NCBI RefSeq assembly: GCF_949987515.2
Contig: NC_082689.1
Location: 7,741,501-7,805,500, forward strand
Reading direction: 5' to 3'
DNA length: 64,000 bases
Source of the DNA: Delphinus delphis
Lineage: Eukaryota > Chordata > Mammalia > Artiodactyla > Delphinidae
Numbering within the stretch: position 1 is the first letter of the stretch; each line of letters starts with the position of its first letter. Made by a program: the position numbers and the translations under genes. This document shows, piece after piece, positions 12,201-24,850 of this stretch. The notes beneath the pieces are model-generated. The model made no database searches and had not been told where the DNA came from. It worked only from the letters and a program-made list of their open reading frames with translations.

Positions 12201-14974
12201 AGTAGAGCTCTGCGGGCCATGACTCCGCAGCACCTCTGCCTTTATTGCTGGGTGAGACCAGCACAGAAGACCTCATTCCCCTTCCCAGCACCTGTGTTAG
12301 CAGAACAGGCGTTCCCCTGCCCACATTTTTACCCCGCAAATTCCTGAGAAATATGGCAACGGGGAACACAAAGCACGGTGAACAGGTCTGCACGTGTCGT
12401 ATGCAGAGGGACGCTGCAACCGACGTGCTCGACCCACTCACAGCAGGAGCATTTTTGAGGATTTTCACAGCCAAAGAGGGTGACTTCTGTTGGGACATTA
12501 CCAGACCAGAGCCACCTCTGCTCAGAGCTCTAGGGCTCAGGCCAACCACTCTTCAGGGACTGGAACTGCCCAAAGCTGCTTCCGCGGAAAAGTGCCCATG
12601 TTGACTCTGGGAACTGCATATGGCCCCTCCACATGCATGGAGGTGGCTGTGCATCGTACAGAGAGACTGTCTGGGTCTCCTGGCATTTAGAATATATCAG
12701 TTTTGCAGCCTAGCCACCTACTTTCTAAAGCTTGTGGTCCTGCCCCAAACAGTGGAGAATGTCCACCTGCCAGAGCCTCCCACTTCAGCGCCTCTGCTAC
12801 ATAGTTTCCATCACACACACAGCGGACACCAGGGAAATGTGTCAGAAGCAGCCTAAGTGACAGGCTATCTGCTCACTCAGGCAGGTGGTCTAAGCTTTGT
12901 CCTTGAGTCAAGTTAGGCTACAGGGAAGTGACACCTGTAGACGACACGAGCTTGTTCACTAGCTTACTTGCCTTCCTCAAGCTGTGTTTTATCCTTCAAC
13001 TTTCACCCGAGTTTAAGAAATAGCCTTATAATACCTCCTTCTTCGTTGGCCACAAATGTAAAAATCTGTCCACTATAACACTTAATGCCCCCACTATCAA
13101 GCCTCATGTGAGAAAGAGCTTTTAGTGCTGGGAAAAGCATCCTGACTTTCAGTGAGATTTGTTATAAGAAATAACCTTATGAAATCTGTCTCTTCCCCAT
13201 AAAGCAGGAAGCTATTTCTGCATTTCTGATACTGAAGTCAGATAATATGACGCCCAGTCACAGGAATCATGCTCTCTTACAGATGTCCTATTACTTCTGC
13301 CTCTTTTCCTTGCCTCTGATTTTCTGTCTTTCTTTCTACTGTATTCATTTTACTGTTTATTTCCTTTGTTGCAAGTCTTCTCAAATCCTTTTTGGAAACA
13401 GATGAGAGTATACATAAATAAAATAAGGTTCTTCAAAATATAAGCCAAACATACATAAAAATATGAGAGCCAGGCAAGTTCGAATACAACTTGATTCAAC
13501 AATGATCATGACGGTAGGCATTCAGTTCATGGAAGAAAGAAAACGGGTCATTCTCATACATGCCTCAGAGCCAGTGATCAAGCTGGCTCTAGTCTTGAAA
13601 AAACAGGAGAGAACAGAATGATCTTCCAGGGAATTGGCCTCAGTTTCCAGGGACTTGAGGAGTTGAAGGAGTTATATAACCCTAAGCTGGGAGCCAGCAG
13701 CTCTGGCCTTGTCTCTGTTCTTCCCCAGACTCCGGGATGGTGTGGGGTTCTGATGACCTTAGCCTTCCCACCTGTAAAATGGAGCTGAGTTCCTCTATGG
13801 TCATCCTTGTGGTTTATTTTACGGATGAATGTGAGATACTTTCTAGGTTTACTGGAAGAAAGCCTCCATAATAAGTCCCTGCTATACCTGTCAGAAGAAA
13901 AGCTCTGAAGATTTTCGGAGGACCAGCGCTCACCTCTTTTAATAAGAAAGAGGTGGCAGTGCATAAAGCTGTGTTACGTAGCCAAGAGCGACTGTCGAAG
14001 TTCATGACTTGATTCCATGCCCACTGTGCTTCCTTCCTCCCAGATGAGGCCAAATGTCTGGACAACATATTCCAGGACAACATTCTAAGGTCCCTTCTGG
14101 TCCTGGGGCAGCCAGTCTGCCCTACTGTCCTCCTCCTGCAACCAGCCTTCAAGCTGCAGCAGCGGGCTTAGCAGCACCTCCTGGCACAAGATCACTGGCC
14201 ACGGCCATCCAGTCACAAAGTGTCTGTTGACCTGATGCTTCCTGGGTTGCTCAGAACAGTCTGGAAGGGACACCTAGGAGGCCCACGCCTGGGGTTACCG
14301 GAGGTTCCTACTCTCATCCAAAACAATTACTAGTGTCTTAAAGAGCCTTTCTCTTTTTGAACAATATATCAGTCTAATAGGTACCATTCTAACTATGGAA
14401 AAGACCAAAGAACATATGGGTATTGTGAACTTTAAAGAAAATACAGAAAGAAGCTTACAGCTAAGATGAAATGCAAAGATCAAAAAAATTAAAGAGGTTA
14501 GTAGAGGATATTAGAAAGGGCTGGGATCCAGCAAGAAGGAAAATGAACAGACTTTCTATGCCTTGCTAACTGAAACATCAGCTTTGGTAATAGAGAATCC
14601 TTGGATAATCTCGCATAGTTGAAAATCATTTAAGAAACTAGACACAATGTTAAATGTTAAAAAAATAAGTTTCACAATAATCTTAGGGGAACATTTTCAT
14701 TAAGCAGAAATCTGTTTTCTCTCCAACCTTTGTATAATCTTTCTAGGGGCTCTGGGCTGGAATTCAGGGGACAGTCAGAGGTTCTCACAGTGACCTTGGG
14801 GATCCTCTAGAATAACTGCCCACAGCACTGGACAAGTTTTCTTTCTAGCACTCTAAAGAGCTCAAGCTTTGCTGCGACCCTCCTGCCTGGGACACAGGTC
14901 TTACTAAACCAGAAATAAGCTCATTTCGCTTTCGAGTGGGTGTACCTATAAACAACAAGCAACACTGTGGAGAA
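9300..14974. other. Intronic stretch without recognised features
   Basis: 5.7 kb of unique-looking intron between a CHR-2 SINE and a MIR. It is moderately GC-rich at 9.5-12.6 kb with several long chance open frames on both strands, but I see no splice-flanked protein match, no conserved domain and no clear repeat. Confidence 0.6.
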
Positions 14975-15200
14975 GTAAAGGGTGCGGACACTTCAGGCTG
15001 GTTTTGAAACCTGGCTTTACTTCCTATGAGCTACACGACCCCTGGCAAGTTACCTTACCTATTTGTACCTCAGTTTCCTCCTCTGTAAAATGGGGACAAT
15101 AATGGTACCTGGTTCATATGGTTGTGAAAATTAAATGAGGGGAAAGAAAACACATTATAACAATACCTGACGATGGCAAACACTTGATAAATGTTCCTGA
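14975..15200 (+). repeat. MIR
   Basis: AAACCTGGCTTTACTTCCTA, CCTCAGTTTCCTCCTCTGTA, AAATGGGGACAATAATGGTA and GAAAATTAAATGAGG are well conserved. Confidence 0.82.
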
Positions 15201-16029
15201 TGTCATAAAGCTTACGGTTATTTCTTATAATGAGTTGAGATCAAATTTAAAAGAGGACGCACTGGAACAAGCTGACTGGGTGGGACTCAACAGTCCCAGA
15301 TGTGATCACTCTAAAACCCAAGGAATTTCCACATTAATAGGGTTCAACTTCGTAACTGGAGCAATATTTGGGAAGCCACTTCTCTCTGTGAAGGACACAC
15401 AGCAGGAGAGCACTCCGCAGGAGGACACATGCTTCAAAGTCTTCTTCAGCGGCCCTGCCGGCACTTGCGGCGGCTCGGTGGCCGGGCAGCCCTACTGTAT
15501 TCCCAGGTGACCAGCTCTCCTGGGCTGCTTCCCACTGAAGCGTCAGGCAGGGAGGCCGTGGTGCCCCTACATGAGGCTCACTCCTCAACAGAAAAGCCTC
15601 CACGGCCCTGCCAGGTTGGCAGATGTGCCTCAACATGGAGGCTGCCCAGCGCCTCTGCACTGGCAACAACTTGTCTGTTAATCTCCACTTGGGTAAGGAA
15701 GAGGCCGCAGAGACCTGCTAGAGCATGGCAGAGGGCTGGCTTCTGACAGTCCGGATGTGGGAAAATTGCTTCTATCGTGGTCTGATTCTTCTCATTTATT
15801 CTCAAGTTGAAACAAGTCTCCAGCTGTCTGTTTGCTTAACTATCATACCGTCCAACGGGATTGTAAACTCCAATAGAGAAATCCCAATCGATTACTGTTT
15901 CTGAGCCCCACAAATCTTTATTAAAAAAGCACTTCTAGGTGACGTAGGGGCCTGCAGTAAGCCGCAGAAATACGAGGTTCCACATTCAACCAGACACAGC
16001 ACCAGGAACTCCACACGCACAGCTACTGT

Positions 16030-16190
16030 TACTGCCATTTTAAGGGTGAGGAAGCTGACGTGCAGAGAGGCTAAGTAACTTGCCTGCCCAACCGAGGTCA
16101 GGTGATATAGCAACCAACACCTGGCAGACCTAGAAATGGAACCCAAACCCATCTAACTACAGTCTGTGCATTTCTCACTGGGCCACACTT
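16030..16190 (-). repeat. MIR, antisense
   Basis: GGGTGAGGAAGCTGACGTGC, AGAGAGGCTAAGTAACTTGC and ACCTAGAAATGGAACCCAAA. Confidence 0.72.
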
Positions 16191-17238
16191 GCTATTTCTC
16201 CATCTATAAAGAGGGCACCAAGCTGGAAGCCGGGGGCTCCAACACTTTTCTTCTCTCCTCTAGATTCCAGCAGGCGTAGGACAGCAACTGGGGTTCAGAG
16301 AGTCAGTCTCTCGGGGCTCATTGGCAACGGTCTGGCGGAAGAACAACTGGAATTTAAGGCAAGTCGCCCTAGCGAGAGGCTGCGCAGACCGCCCGCCCAG
16401 CTTCAGGTGGAGAAGCCGGACTGGAGGAGGCAGACGCCTGGGTGGGCCTTCCAGAGGCAGGGTCCTGCCGGCAGGCTGGAGGTGGCAGGTAAGCCCACTC
16501 AACGGAGAGCAAGTGGGAGAAAGACGTGGACTGGCTCTGGTTTTCCATTTCAACGAACCTGCCCTCTGGTTGATATGACTCAGTCACACAGGTAGTGGGA
16601 AGAGCAGAGCTACAGCCAAGGGCTTCTTACCTCAGGGTTTGCAAGAGAAGAAACGCCAGTCAGCTAGTCAAAATACTGGATAGCAGGAATAAAATCAAAA
16701 CAAAGCAACAACAACAAAAACTAAGGTTAATATAGGATCTATTAATATCCTACTGATAAAGTGCTGGGGACCAGAGAGCCAGCTTCCGTTATGTAGGCCA
16801 AGGGCCTCTGTCCATGACATCATCTGTGAGGTGAAAGCCTCGGAAGAGATACTGTCTTGGGCTCCTTCTGGCCGTGAACTTTATAATTTTGTGGGCAAGT
16901 GCTTGCTAAACACGCCCCCTGTGCTGCTCAGCACCGTGCCGGGCACCCCGGGAGGCACAGGGGAAAAGGACGGTCTAGGCTAGCAGAGATGATTAAGTCA
17001 CACTGACTCCAGCGCTGTCGGAGCTCAGAGAAGTAGCTGGTAGAGTGGCCTGCATGGAATAGATGAGGCCTGTGAGTCTCGGAGGACAGCAAGGATTTGA
17101 AAGACACAGATAGGAGATTCCACGTAACAGGAAAAAACAAGACTTTAGCTCTCTTTGGGCACAGACCACACGGGTCACATCCATCACTGTATCTCCAAGA
17201 GTGTTCGACAAAGTAGGCACTTAAGAAATAATTGTTGA

Positions 17239-17529
17239 GGGACTTCCCTGGTGGTCCAGTGGTTAAGAATCCGCCTTGCAATGCAGGAGACGTGGGTTTG
17301 ATCCCTGGTCGGGGAACTAAGGTCCCACACGCCACAGGGCAACTAAGCCCGCCCGCTCTAAAGCCCACGTGCCATAACTAGAGAGCCCGCGCACCGCAAC
17401 TACTGAGCCCGCGCGCTCTAGAGCCCGCACGCCACGATGGAATATCCCGCGTGCCGCAACGAAGATCCTGCAACTAAGACCCGATGCAGCCAAATAAAGA
17501 AAGAAATATTAAAAAAACAAAAACAAAAA
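17239..17529 (+). mobile_element. CHR-type SINE, long variant
   Basis: Head GGGACTTCCCTGGTGGTCCA and box B GGGTTTGATCCC, which is closer to the short CHR group, but the body has CHR-2-like GTGCCATAACTAGAGAGCCC units. Target repeats AAGAAATAATTGTTGA (17223-17238) and a one-mismatch copy at about 17529-17544. Confidence 0.9.
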
Positions 17530-17699
17530 AGAAAGAATTGTTGAAAGAATAAATGACCCAAACCAGAGAAGTAAGAATAAATACGTGCTGTTCTGTGAAT
17601 ATGTGCAAGATTGGTCCGACTACAGAGCAGAGGGTACAACTTTGGAACAGATAAAATCACATTGATGATGGTAACCAAAATGAGTAGGCACAGTAAATC

Positions 17700-17905
17700 T
17701 TTCTGTGCTAAGCACATTAATGTGTTCTACCGGTGGATCTCTTAACAAGCTCACAGGGTGGGTGCTGTTACCATTCCTACTTTACAGCCGGGGACATGAA
17801 GGCTCATAGATGTTGGGAAGCTTGCCCCAGGTCACGCAATTGCAGCCCTGGGACTTGAGCCCAGGGGCCCTGACTTTCGGTTCAGTACTTTCCCATAAGA
17901 CAACA
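17700..17905 (-). repeat. MIR, antisense
   Basis: GCTCACAGGGTGGGTGCTGT, TACCATTCCTACTTTACAGC, TTGCCCCAGGTCACGCAATT and GGGACTTGAGCCCAGG. Confidence 0.72.
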
Positions 17906-18084
17906 GAGCCTCGGGTTACGTCCGACAGAGGCTAAATCCCAGACCCTCTTCTAGTGTGTGTTCTCCTCCTAGGCCACCTGTAGCTTTATGATGTGGACTG
18001 CTTTCTGAGAGCAAGCAACTTCTGAGCTGAGACCTGGCCTTTTCCAGGTGCAATGCTGGCGTCCCACTCAGGTGAATTAAACAA

Positions 18085-18475
18085 CCCACTTTTTGTTTTG
18101 AGATGATTATAGATTTACAGAAATAGCAGAGATACAACAGGGAGGGCCCATGTATTCTTTACCCAATTTCCACCAAAGGTGACATCTTACATAATTATAA
18201 CACAACATCAAACCCACGAAACACACTGGCATGTTATGTGTGTCTGGTTCTATCTCATTTGGTCACATGTGTAGATTCGTGTAACTGCCACAGCAACCTG
18301 GATATAGAACTGTCCCTTCACCACCAAGATCCCCCTTGGGCCACCTCCCTCTCCCCCCACCAGCCCTCAACTCCTAGCAACCACAACTCCGTTCTCCAGC
18401 TCTATCATTCGGTCATTTTAAGAATGTTATATAAATGGAATTACACAGTATTTTAACATAGCTCTTCAAAGTCAT
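18085..18475 (-). mobile_element. Old L1 3' UTR fragment, antisense
   Basis: It contains the recognisable antisense L1 phrases GATTATAGATTTACAGAAAT, GGTCACATGTGTAGATTCGT and GAATGTTATATAAATGGAAT. It lies in the same orientation as DIS3L2. Confidence 0.65.
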
Positions 18476-18549
18476 CCTAAGAGTAGGACTTGATCCATTT
18501 GTTCAGATTCGCAGAATATAAAACAAGAGAAAGATAAAAATTAAGCAGA

Positions 18550-18745
18550 ATAAGGAATGTTTCTATCCTAGTTCTGCCATTTCTAGCTATGTGACTTTTG
18601 ACAAGTTATTTAACCTCAAGTCTCAGTTTCCTCATCTGTAAAAATGGGTATAAGGTTTAAGGATTAAATGAGGTAACATGTGAAAGCACTTGGCAAATGG
18701 CAGGTGCTCAATAAATTCTAGCTGTTTGTTATTATTAATAACAAG
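18550..18745 (+). repeat. MIR
   Basis: GTTCTGCCATTTCTAGCTAT, CTCAGTTTCCTCATCTGTAA, GGATTAAATGAGGTAACATG and GCAGGTGCTCAATAAATTC. Nearly full length. Confidence 0.85.
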
Positions 18746-20299
18746 CCAAGGAAGCCTCTGTGCTTCTTTATAGAAAATCAGGCTCTTAACGGTCACAGAC
18801 GATTAAGGAAATGACCAGCCAGCCCTTAAACGACCCCAGGTTATTCTTCTCTTTGCTTTCCAAGACTCCACTGTGGAAACAACCCAGGGACTTTTAAAAG
18901 GCGCTTCCAACAGGCATCTTCGTGAGCACACCATCATGAGAACAAGCAGCCACTCCCCAGGCCAGATCCACTGGGGGGCCTAGAATTCTGAGAGCGGGAA
19001 AAACAGTCAAGAGCTCTGTTCAGCATAGAATGCGTCCAGAGGACAGCCAGGGTTTGTGCAGGGGCCTCCAGCAGCCCAGTGAGCACAGAGAAGGGGACAG
19101 TGCCAAAAAGAGGCAGGGGTCAGATGTGTGATCGAATTAGGTGCTGCATGGATACCCCACAAAGCTCAGCATCACTCAAAGGATGGATGTTTGAAGGGTG
19201 ACAATGGCCCCCACTACCCACGAGGTCACCTTCACTATGACTAGCTATGGAAATCTGAAAAAATCTCCCCCAAAATCCCCTATGCAAAGACTCCATTATA
19301 TAGTCGAGAGAGCACTTGACTTCGAGCCTTTGAGTATCTGGGAACACAGCACAAATGGCTGGCCATATCTTAAGCAATATGCCCAAGGTCCATTGAAAAC
19401 AGACAAAAATGGGTATTCAGGAGCCTTCATGATTTATTGAAAGTAGCATTGTCTGTGCCTTTGCATAGCACCAGCAGGGGTGGGATTGAGGGCGCTCCTC
19501 CTGATGGAGGGGTCACCCCATGTGTCTCCTGTTCCCTTGGACTTTTCAACTCCCCGGGCTTGCATTCACTCACTCACTTTTTCTCCTCTGAAGTTAAAGA
19601 ATACTGCCTCATCTATCACTGACATGTCGGGTTTCAAAAGGACTGGGAGTGAATTCACTCTTTTTTCTTAAAAAAAAACAAATGAGAAGAGCTTGTCTGG
19701 GAAGAGAGAGGAGAAGGTAAGGGGGTGGGGGGAGGCCGAGAGCTGACGATGGCTGCTCTCCTCCAGCCCCGTGCCCAAGGGAAGCCCTGTCTGGCAACCT
19801 GGCTCATGGGGGCGGGGGACAGAGGCTTCCGTGCTGTGCCACGTGCTGCTCTTCAATCCCCGTGTGCGCTCACGCCGCCTCTCTCACTAGCCTTTATAGC
19901 GTGTTTCTAGTCCTGCTTACTGTACTCTGGAAGGCACATGTGTTTCTGATGCCTCCAGGAACACGTGTGTACCTGAGTGGAGGGAGAATCTGTGGTGCGG
20001 TAGCAGAGGTGCACCAGACTCCCGAGGCCGGCCGCCTTGCGGCCTTTAACAGGATGGTGCCAGGGGCCTCCAGCTCACAGGGTCCCCAGCTGACGCCTGC
20101 TCTTCCTCCTGCGATGCGGGGCGGGGGGGACTCTACTGGGTGGCACCACAGCCGCCCCGCTGCCCAGTCAGAAACCCAGGAGTGTCCATCCATGTGCCCA
20201 CCCCCTCCCTTTTTGGGCTCTGATTCTACCTCCTCAGTGTCTTTCTCACCTGTGGCTTCCTGTCAGCTGTATGACTTCAGGTTAGCCATCTCACCTAGA

Positions 20300-20760
20300 T
20301 GACCACTAATTGGCCCCTTCTAATTCATTCTCCACAGAGCCTCCAGAGAGATCTTTCTAAAAAGAAAGTCCTAGTCCATCACTTCCATATGTAAAATGCT
20401 TCAATGGTACCAATTTGAATTCAAGAAAACACTCATATCTCAGGGCAGAGCAAACAAGGTCCTCCAAGATTGGCCCTGGTTCCACGTCTAATAACATCTC
20501 CCACTGCCTCTGTGAGCCCTTCCTGTGACACAGCCATGCCAAAGGCCTGCAAATCCCAGAACACACCAAACCCTTGCGCTGCTCTGTCTGGAACATCCTT
20601 GGAGAAGCCATTTCCAACCTGCTCTCAAGGGCTCTCCTTCACTAGAACAGGAGTCTTCTCTTGGCTCCTGTCAGCCCAGCACGGAGCACCCTCTGGACCA
20701 TCTGTGTCTTGCAATGACTGACACAAAGCGGACAGTCAATGCTGTTTTCTGAATACTTTT
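20300..20760 (+). repeat. L2 LINE 3' region
   Basis: The order CTAGTCCATCACTTCCATAT, CAAGGTCCTCCAAGATTGGC, GTGACACAGCCATGCCAAAG and GAACATCCTTGGAGAAGCC follows the L2 tail. Divergent. Confidence 0.75.
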
Positions 20761-21407
20761 GCTGCAGTGTATTTTCCCATGGATGAAAGATGGCAGGCCT
20801 CTACTTAGCTTGGCTGAGGTCGGTCATTTCACAGATTTCTATCAAACGTTAGCTGCACATCCTTCCCAGGCAAGCAATCCTTGGCCCTTCACCCACATCA
20901 GGCTTTCTTCCCACCACATTACACTCCAGCTGTTCTGAGGCAAACCCAATTCCAATGGCAGTCACAACTAGCAAGCTGCCTTGTTGACTATAATTTCTGA
21001 AAGCCTCTCGGTTATGAGATTAAAGCATGATCGGGTGAGTCACCGACATGGGTGTTTGCGTGTAATCGACAAAGTCCTGGGCTTGGCATCAGTCACTGTC
21101 CTGACTTTGGGCAGCAGTCAGAAGGATTTATCTAGAAAGTTTAGAGGTTTTTCTCTTATCATCCTCACCCTCCTTTAAAGGATACAATCTTCACTTTTAT
21201 GCCAAGTCTTAAGCCAGAGAAGCCTACTATCTGTTTAAAAGCCACTCCTGGGCAGCTTCTGATGCCCACACCTCCTTTCCAGATGGTTCCTGGAGGGCAC
21301 CATGCCTGCGCAGGCTCCTAGGACTGACTCCATACCAAATCTACTCAGGTGTGTGTCTCTTTAATGGAACTGTTTTCTAAAAGAAACTTCTGGAGCTAGG
21401 AAATAAG

Positions 21408-22985
21408 TGGAGAACCTAAATGTAAATCTTAAAACTATAAAACTGCCAGAAGAAAACATAGGAAAAAATCTTCGTGACCTTGGGTTAGTCAAAAATTTCC
21501 TAGATGTGACACCCAAAGCACAAGCCATAAAAAAAATTCAATAAATTAGACTTTACCAAAATGTAAAACTTCTGCTCTTCAAAAGAGGATAAAAAAATAA
21601 GCCAGAGAGAATGAAAAGACAAGCCAAAGACAGGGAGAAAATATTTGCAAATCACAAATCTGATAGAGGATTTATATCTAAAATATAAAAAGAAATCTCA
21701 AAACTCAGTAATAAGAAACCAAAAACCCAATTAAGAAATGGGCAAAAGATATGAAGAGACACATCACCAAAAAAGATATGCAGACAGAAAATATGCACAT
21801 GAAAAAGACGCTCAACATCATTAGTCATTAGGGAAATGCAAATTAAAACCACAATGAAACACCACTACACACCTATTAGCATGGCTAAAACATACAAACA
21901 AACAAAAACCCCTGATAATACCAAGTGCTGATAAGCAGGTAAAGAAACTGGAACTATCGTACATTGCTGGTGAGTGGTAGAGCCACTCTGGAAAACAGTT
22001 TGGTAATTTTTTATGGAGTTAAATAGACACTTGTCATAGGACCCAACCTTTTCTAGGTATTTACCCAAGTGAAATGAAAACAACCATCACACAAAACCCT
22101 GTAAGCAGGGCTTCCCTGGTGGCGCAGTGGTTAAGAATCCGCCTGCCAATGCAGGGGACACAGGATCGAGCCCTGGTCTGGGAAGATCCCACATGCCGCA
22201 GAGCAACTAAGCCCGTGCGCCACAACTACTGAGCCTGTGTTCTAGAGCCTGCGAGCCACAACTACTGAGCCCGCATGCCACAACTACAGAAGCCCGCGCA
22301 CCTAGAGCCTGTGCTCCTCAACAAGAGGGGCCATCGCAATGTGAAGCCCGTGTACCGCAATGAAGAGTAGCCCTTGCTCGCTGCAACTAGAGAAAGCCCG
22401 CGTGCAACAACGAAGACCCAATGCAGCCAAAAATAAAATAAATTAATTAAATAAATTAAAAAAAAAATAAGATGGGGGAATTCCCTAAAAAAACCCAAAG
22501 AAACAAAAAAAACCCCTGTAGGCAAATGTTATGGCAGCATTATTCATAATCGCCCCAAACTGGAAACAACCCAAATATCCTTCAACTGACAAATGGGCAA
22601 ATGAACTGTGGAACATCTATACCATGTATACACTTATACCCTGCAATAAAAAGGAATGAACACTGATACACACAAAACACAGGGGTGAACCTCAAGTGCA
22701 TGATGCTAAGTCAAAGAAGCTAGACTCAAAAGCTACCAGCTGTCTGATTCCACTTACCTGACATTCTGGAAAAGGTAAAAGTACAGGGACAGAAAACAGG
22801 AGTGGTTGCCAGGGGCTGAGGGTAGGGGAGAGGGGTTGACTACAAAGGGGTGTGCAGGAATTTTCTGGGGTGATGGAACTGTTCTATGTTTTGAGTGTGG
22901 TATGTGTAGCTTGCAGAACTGTATGCTAAAAAGAGTGAAGTTTACTGTATGTAAATTATACCTTAGTTGGGAAAAAAAGTAATTC
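21408..22985 (+). mobile_element. Old L1 (L1M-type) ORF2 3' end plus 3' UTR, split by a CHR-2 SINE
   Basis: The sequence follows the conserved L1 ORF2 tail (AGAAGAAAACATAGG, AAATGGGCAAAAGATATGAA, AAATTAAAACCACAATGA, CATTGCTGGTGAGTGGTAGA, TTATTCATAATCGCC) and then a 3' UTR with GGTTGCCAGGGGCTGAGG. Stops and indels break the reading frame. The SINE at 22108-22506 interrupts it. Confidence 0.85.
22108..22506 (+). mobile_element. CHR-2-type SINE inserted in an old L1
   Basis: Head GGCTTCCCTGGTGGCGCAG with several CACAACTACTGAGCC units and a long A/TAAA-rich tail with extra GGGGGAATTCCCT sequence at 22475-22490. The flanks AAAACCCTGTAAGCA and AAACCCCTGTAGGCA are the diverged target duplication. 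Confidence 0.9.
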
Positions 22986-23430
22986 TGGCTAAAAATGTGG
23001 CTGGTGGGTCTAGGGCTTAAGGTGTCAGGAGACTCTAGTGACCGCAGAAGGAAGCTTCTCCCTTTCTCAGAAATGGCAAAGAAACGACTCAAGAGTTGAT
23101 CGAACCCACAAGCAGTAAAACAAATGCAAGCCGACACAATAATAAAACACCATTTCCAACCTACCATATTAACAAAGATTAAATGGAACCCCCAGACTCT
23201 CAATTTGGTGAGAGGCAGTGACAATGCACTATTGTTCCCTGCTGGGGAAAGCCTAAATTAGTCTAACCTTTCTGGAAAATTATCCTGCAGCTTGTGTCAA
23301 AAGCTCTAAAAAATGTACATGCTTTAGGATACCTAGAAAAATGTTATTACTAGGTGATGGGTAACTGATGGCTATTTTGGGCTTACTTGTTAATTTAAAA
23401 CTTTCGTAACACAAACTTGTATTACTTTTT

Positions 23431-23989
23431 TTTATTTTAAGATTTTTTGATGTGGACCATTTTTTAAAAATTTATTTTATTTATTTATTTTTGGCTGTGT
23501 TGGGTCTTCGTTGCTGCGCTCAGGCTTTCCCTGGTTGCGACGAGCGAGGGCTACTCTTTGTTGCGGTGCACGGGCTTCTCATTGAGGTGGCTTCTCTTGT
23601 TGCGGAGCACGGGCTCTAGGCGCACGGGCTTCAGTAGTGTGGCACACGGGCTTCAGCAATTGTGGCTCGCGGGCTGTAGAGCGCAGGCTCGGTAGATGTG
23701 GCGCACGGGTTTAGTTGCTCTGCGGCACATGGGATCTTCCCGGACCAGGGCTCAAACCCATGTCCCCTGCATTGGCAGGCAGATTCTTAACCACTGTGCC
23801 ACCAGGGAAGCCCTGATGTGGACCATTTTTTTAAAAGTCTTTATTGAGTTTGTTACAATGTTGCTCCTGTTTTATGTTTTGGTTTTTTGGCCCCGAGGCA
23901 TGTGGGATCTTAGCTCCCCAACCAGGGATCGAACCTGTACCCCCTGCATTGGAAGGCAAAGTCTTAACCACTGGACCACCTGGGAAGTC
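23431..23989 (-). mobile_element. Short CHR-type SINE, split by a CHR-2 insertion
   Basis: The main body is 23870-23989 (GGGATCGAACCTG box B, antisense head CCTGGGAAGTCCC). Its T-rich tail region extends left to about 23431 once the SINE at 23461-23813 is removed. Near-identical flanks ACTTGTATTACTTTT (ending 23430) and AATGTGTATTACTTTT (from 23992) support this reading. Confidence 0.72.
23461..23813 (-). mobile_element. CHR-2-type SINE, antisense, perfect long target duplication
   Basis: The antisense body starts with TTTATTTATTTTTGGCTGTG and ends at the head CCACCAGGGAAGCC. TGATGTGGACCATTTTTT occurs on both sides (from 23448 and from 23814). Confidence 0.93.
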
Positions 23990-24664
23990 CCAAATGTGTA
24001 TTACTTTTATAATACAACAATAAAAGTTAATAAAAAAGAGAAAGTATCGCAGAAAAATAGTTATTCCCTTGAATGCGGTCATTCTAAGAATGTATTCCTG
24101 AGGAAACAGTCCAAAACAATTTTGATTAAGAATGCATAAGAATATTAATTGCAGTGTTATTTATAATAACAAAAACTGAAAGCCACCTAATGGTAGCCAC
24201 ATTAGGAAGGGTTATGTAAACTGTGGTATGTCTGTTCAAAGGGAATGCTTTGTGTCTCTTATTTGAGTGACTGGAGTGTGATGCGCGACTCTACTTCCTT
24301 CCCTTCCTTGCTCACAAAGGTTGCCTGCTCTCCCTGTGACTCCGGCACCAACTGCTGAGTGCTTCAAGACACCCCCAGTCTCGTCTCTTACCGCGGTGCT
24401 CCCTCCACACACCCAACCAGACCAGATCGCCCCTCACCCGCCGCTGCCAAGCAGTAGGGGCCCAGCCTTCCTCGCCCCAAGGCCTCCACTTCAAATCCTT
24501 CCCCTCCACCCAGACCCACCGGATGGATCCCAAATGAGGTGAGGTCTTTCCAGGCCATTACTGCTGGTGGCCTGTACTGTAGCCCTTCCTGGGTTCTTCC
24601 CTGTTAGAGGTGGCTCTTTTGTGAGGACAGAAACGGGGCCTTTCTCGGAATCTGGGCACACGGT

Positions 24665-24850
24665 TAACATCCATTTGGTGTTACGTGTCAGGGACTGTTC
24701 TAAGTGTTTTATGGGTACAATTCATTTAACCTAACATCCCCATGGCATAGTTACTATTATCATCTCCCTTTTACCGACTGTTACCTCTGAAACATGTTAC
24801 CTCATTTTACTCACGATTATCTTAGGAAACTGCGGCACAGAAAAGTTAAA
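24665..24850 (-). repeat. MIR, antisense
   Basis: GTTCTAAGTGTTTTATGGGT, ATTCATTTAACCTAACATCC and GAAACTGCGGCACAGAAAAG. Confidence 0.68.

Larger units (their letters stand above)
23130..24240 (+). mobile_element. Old L1 (L1M-type) 3' fragment carrying two nested SINEs
   Basis: The pieces at 23130-23430 and 24009-24240 follow the L1 ORF2/3' region of the ACCATATTAACAAAGATTAA and GTTATTTATAATAACAAAAA type. They are separated by the nested SINE pair at 23431-23989. Divergence is high, so the subfamily is not assigned. Confidence 0.6.

Noticed and set aside
11919..12604. Two overlapping plus-strand frames of 119-142 codons
   Set aside because: No recognised protein, no splice sites that give a plausible exon, and similar-sized frames occur on the other strand.
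13578..14152. Minus-strand open frames of 112-128 codons
   Set aside because: They have no similarity to DIS3L2 or any family I know. The neighbouring DIS3L2 exons are contiguous without them.
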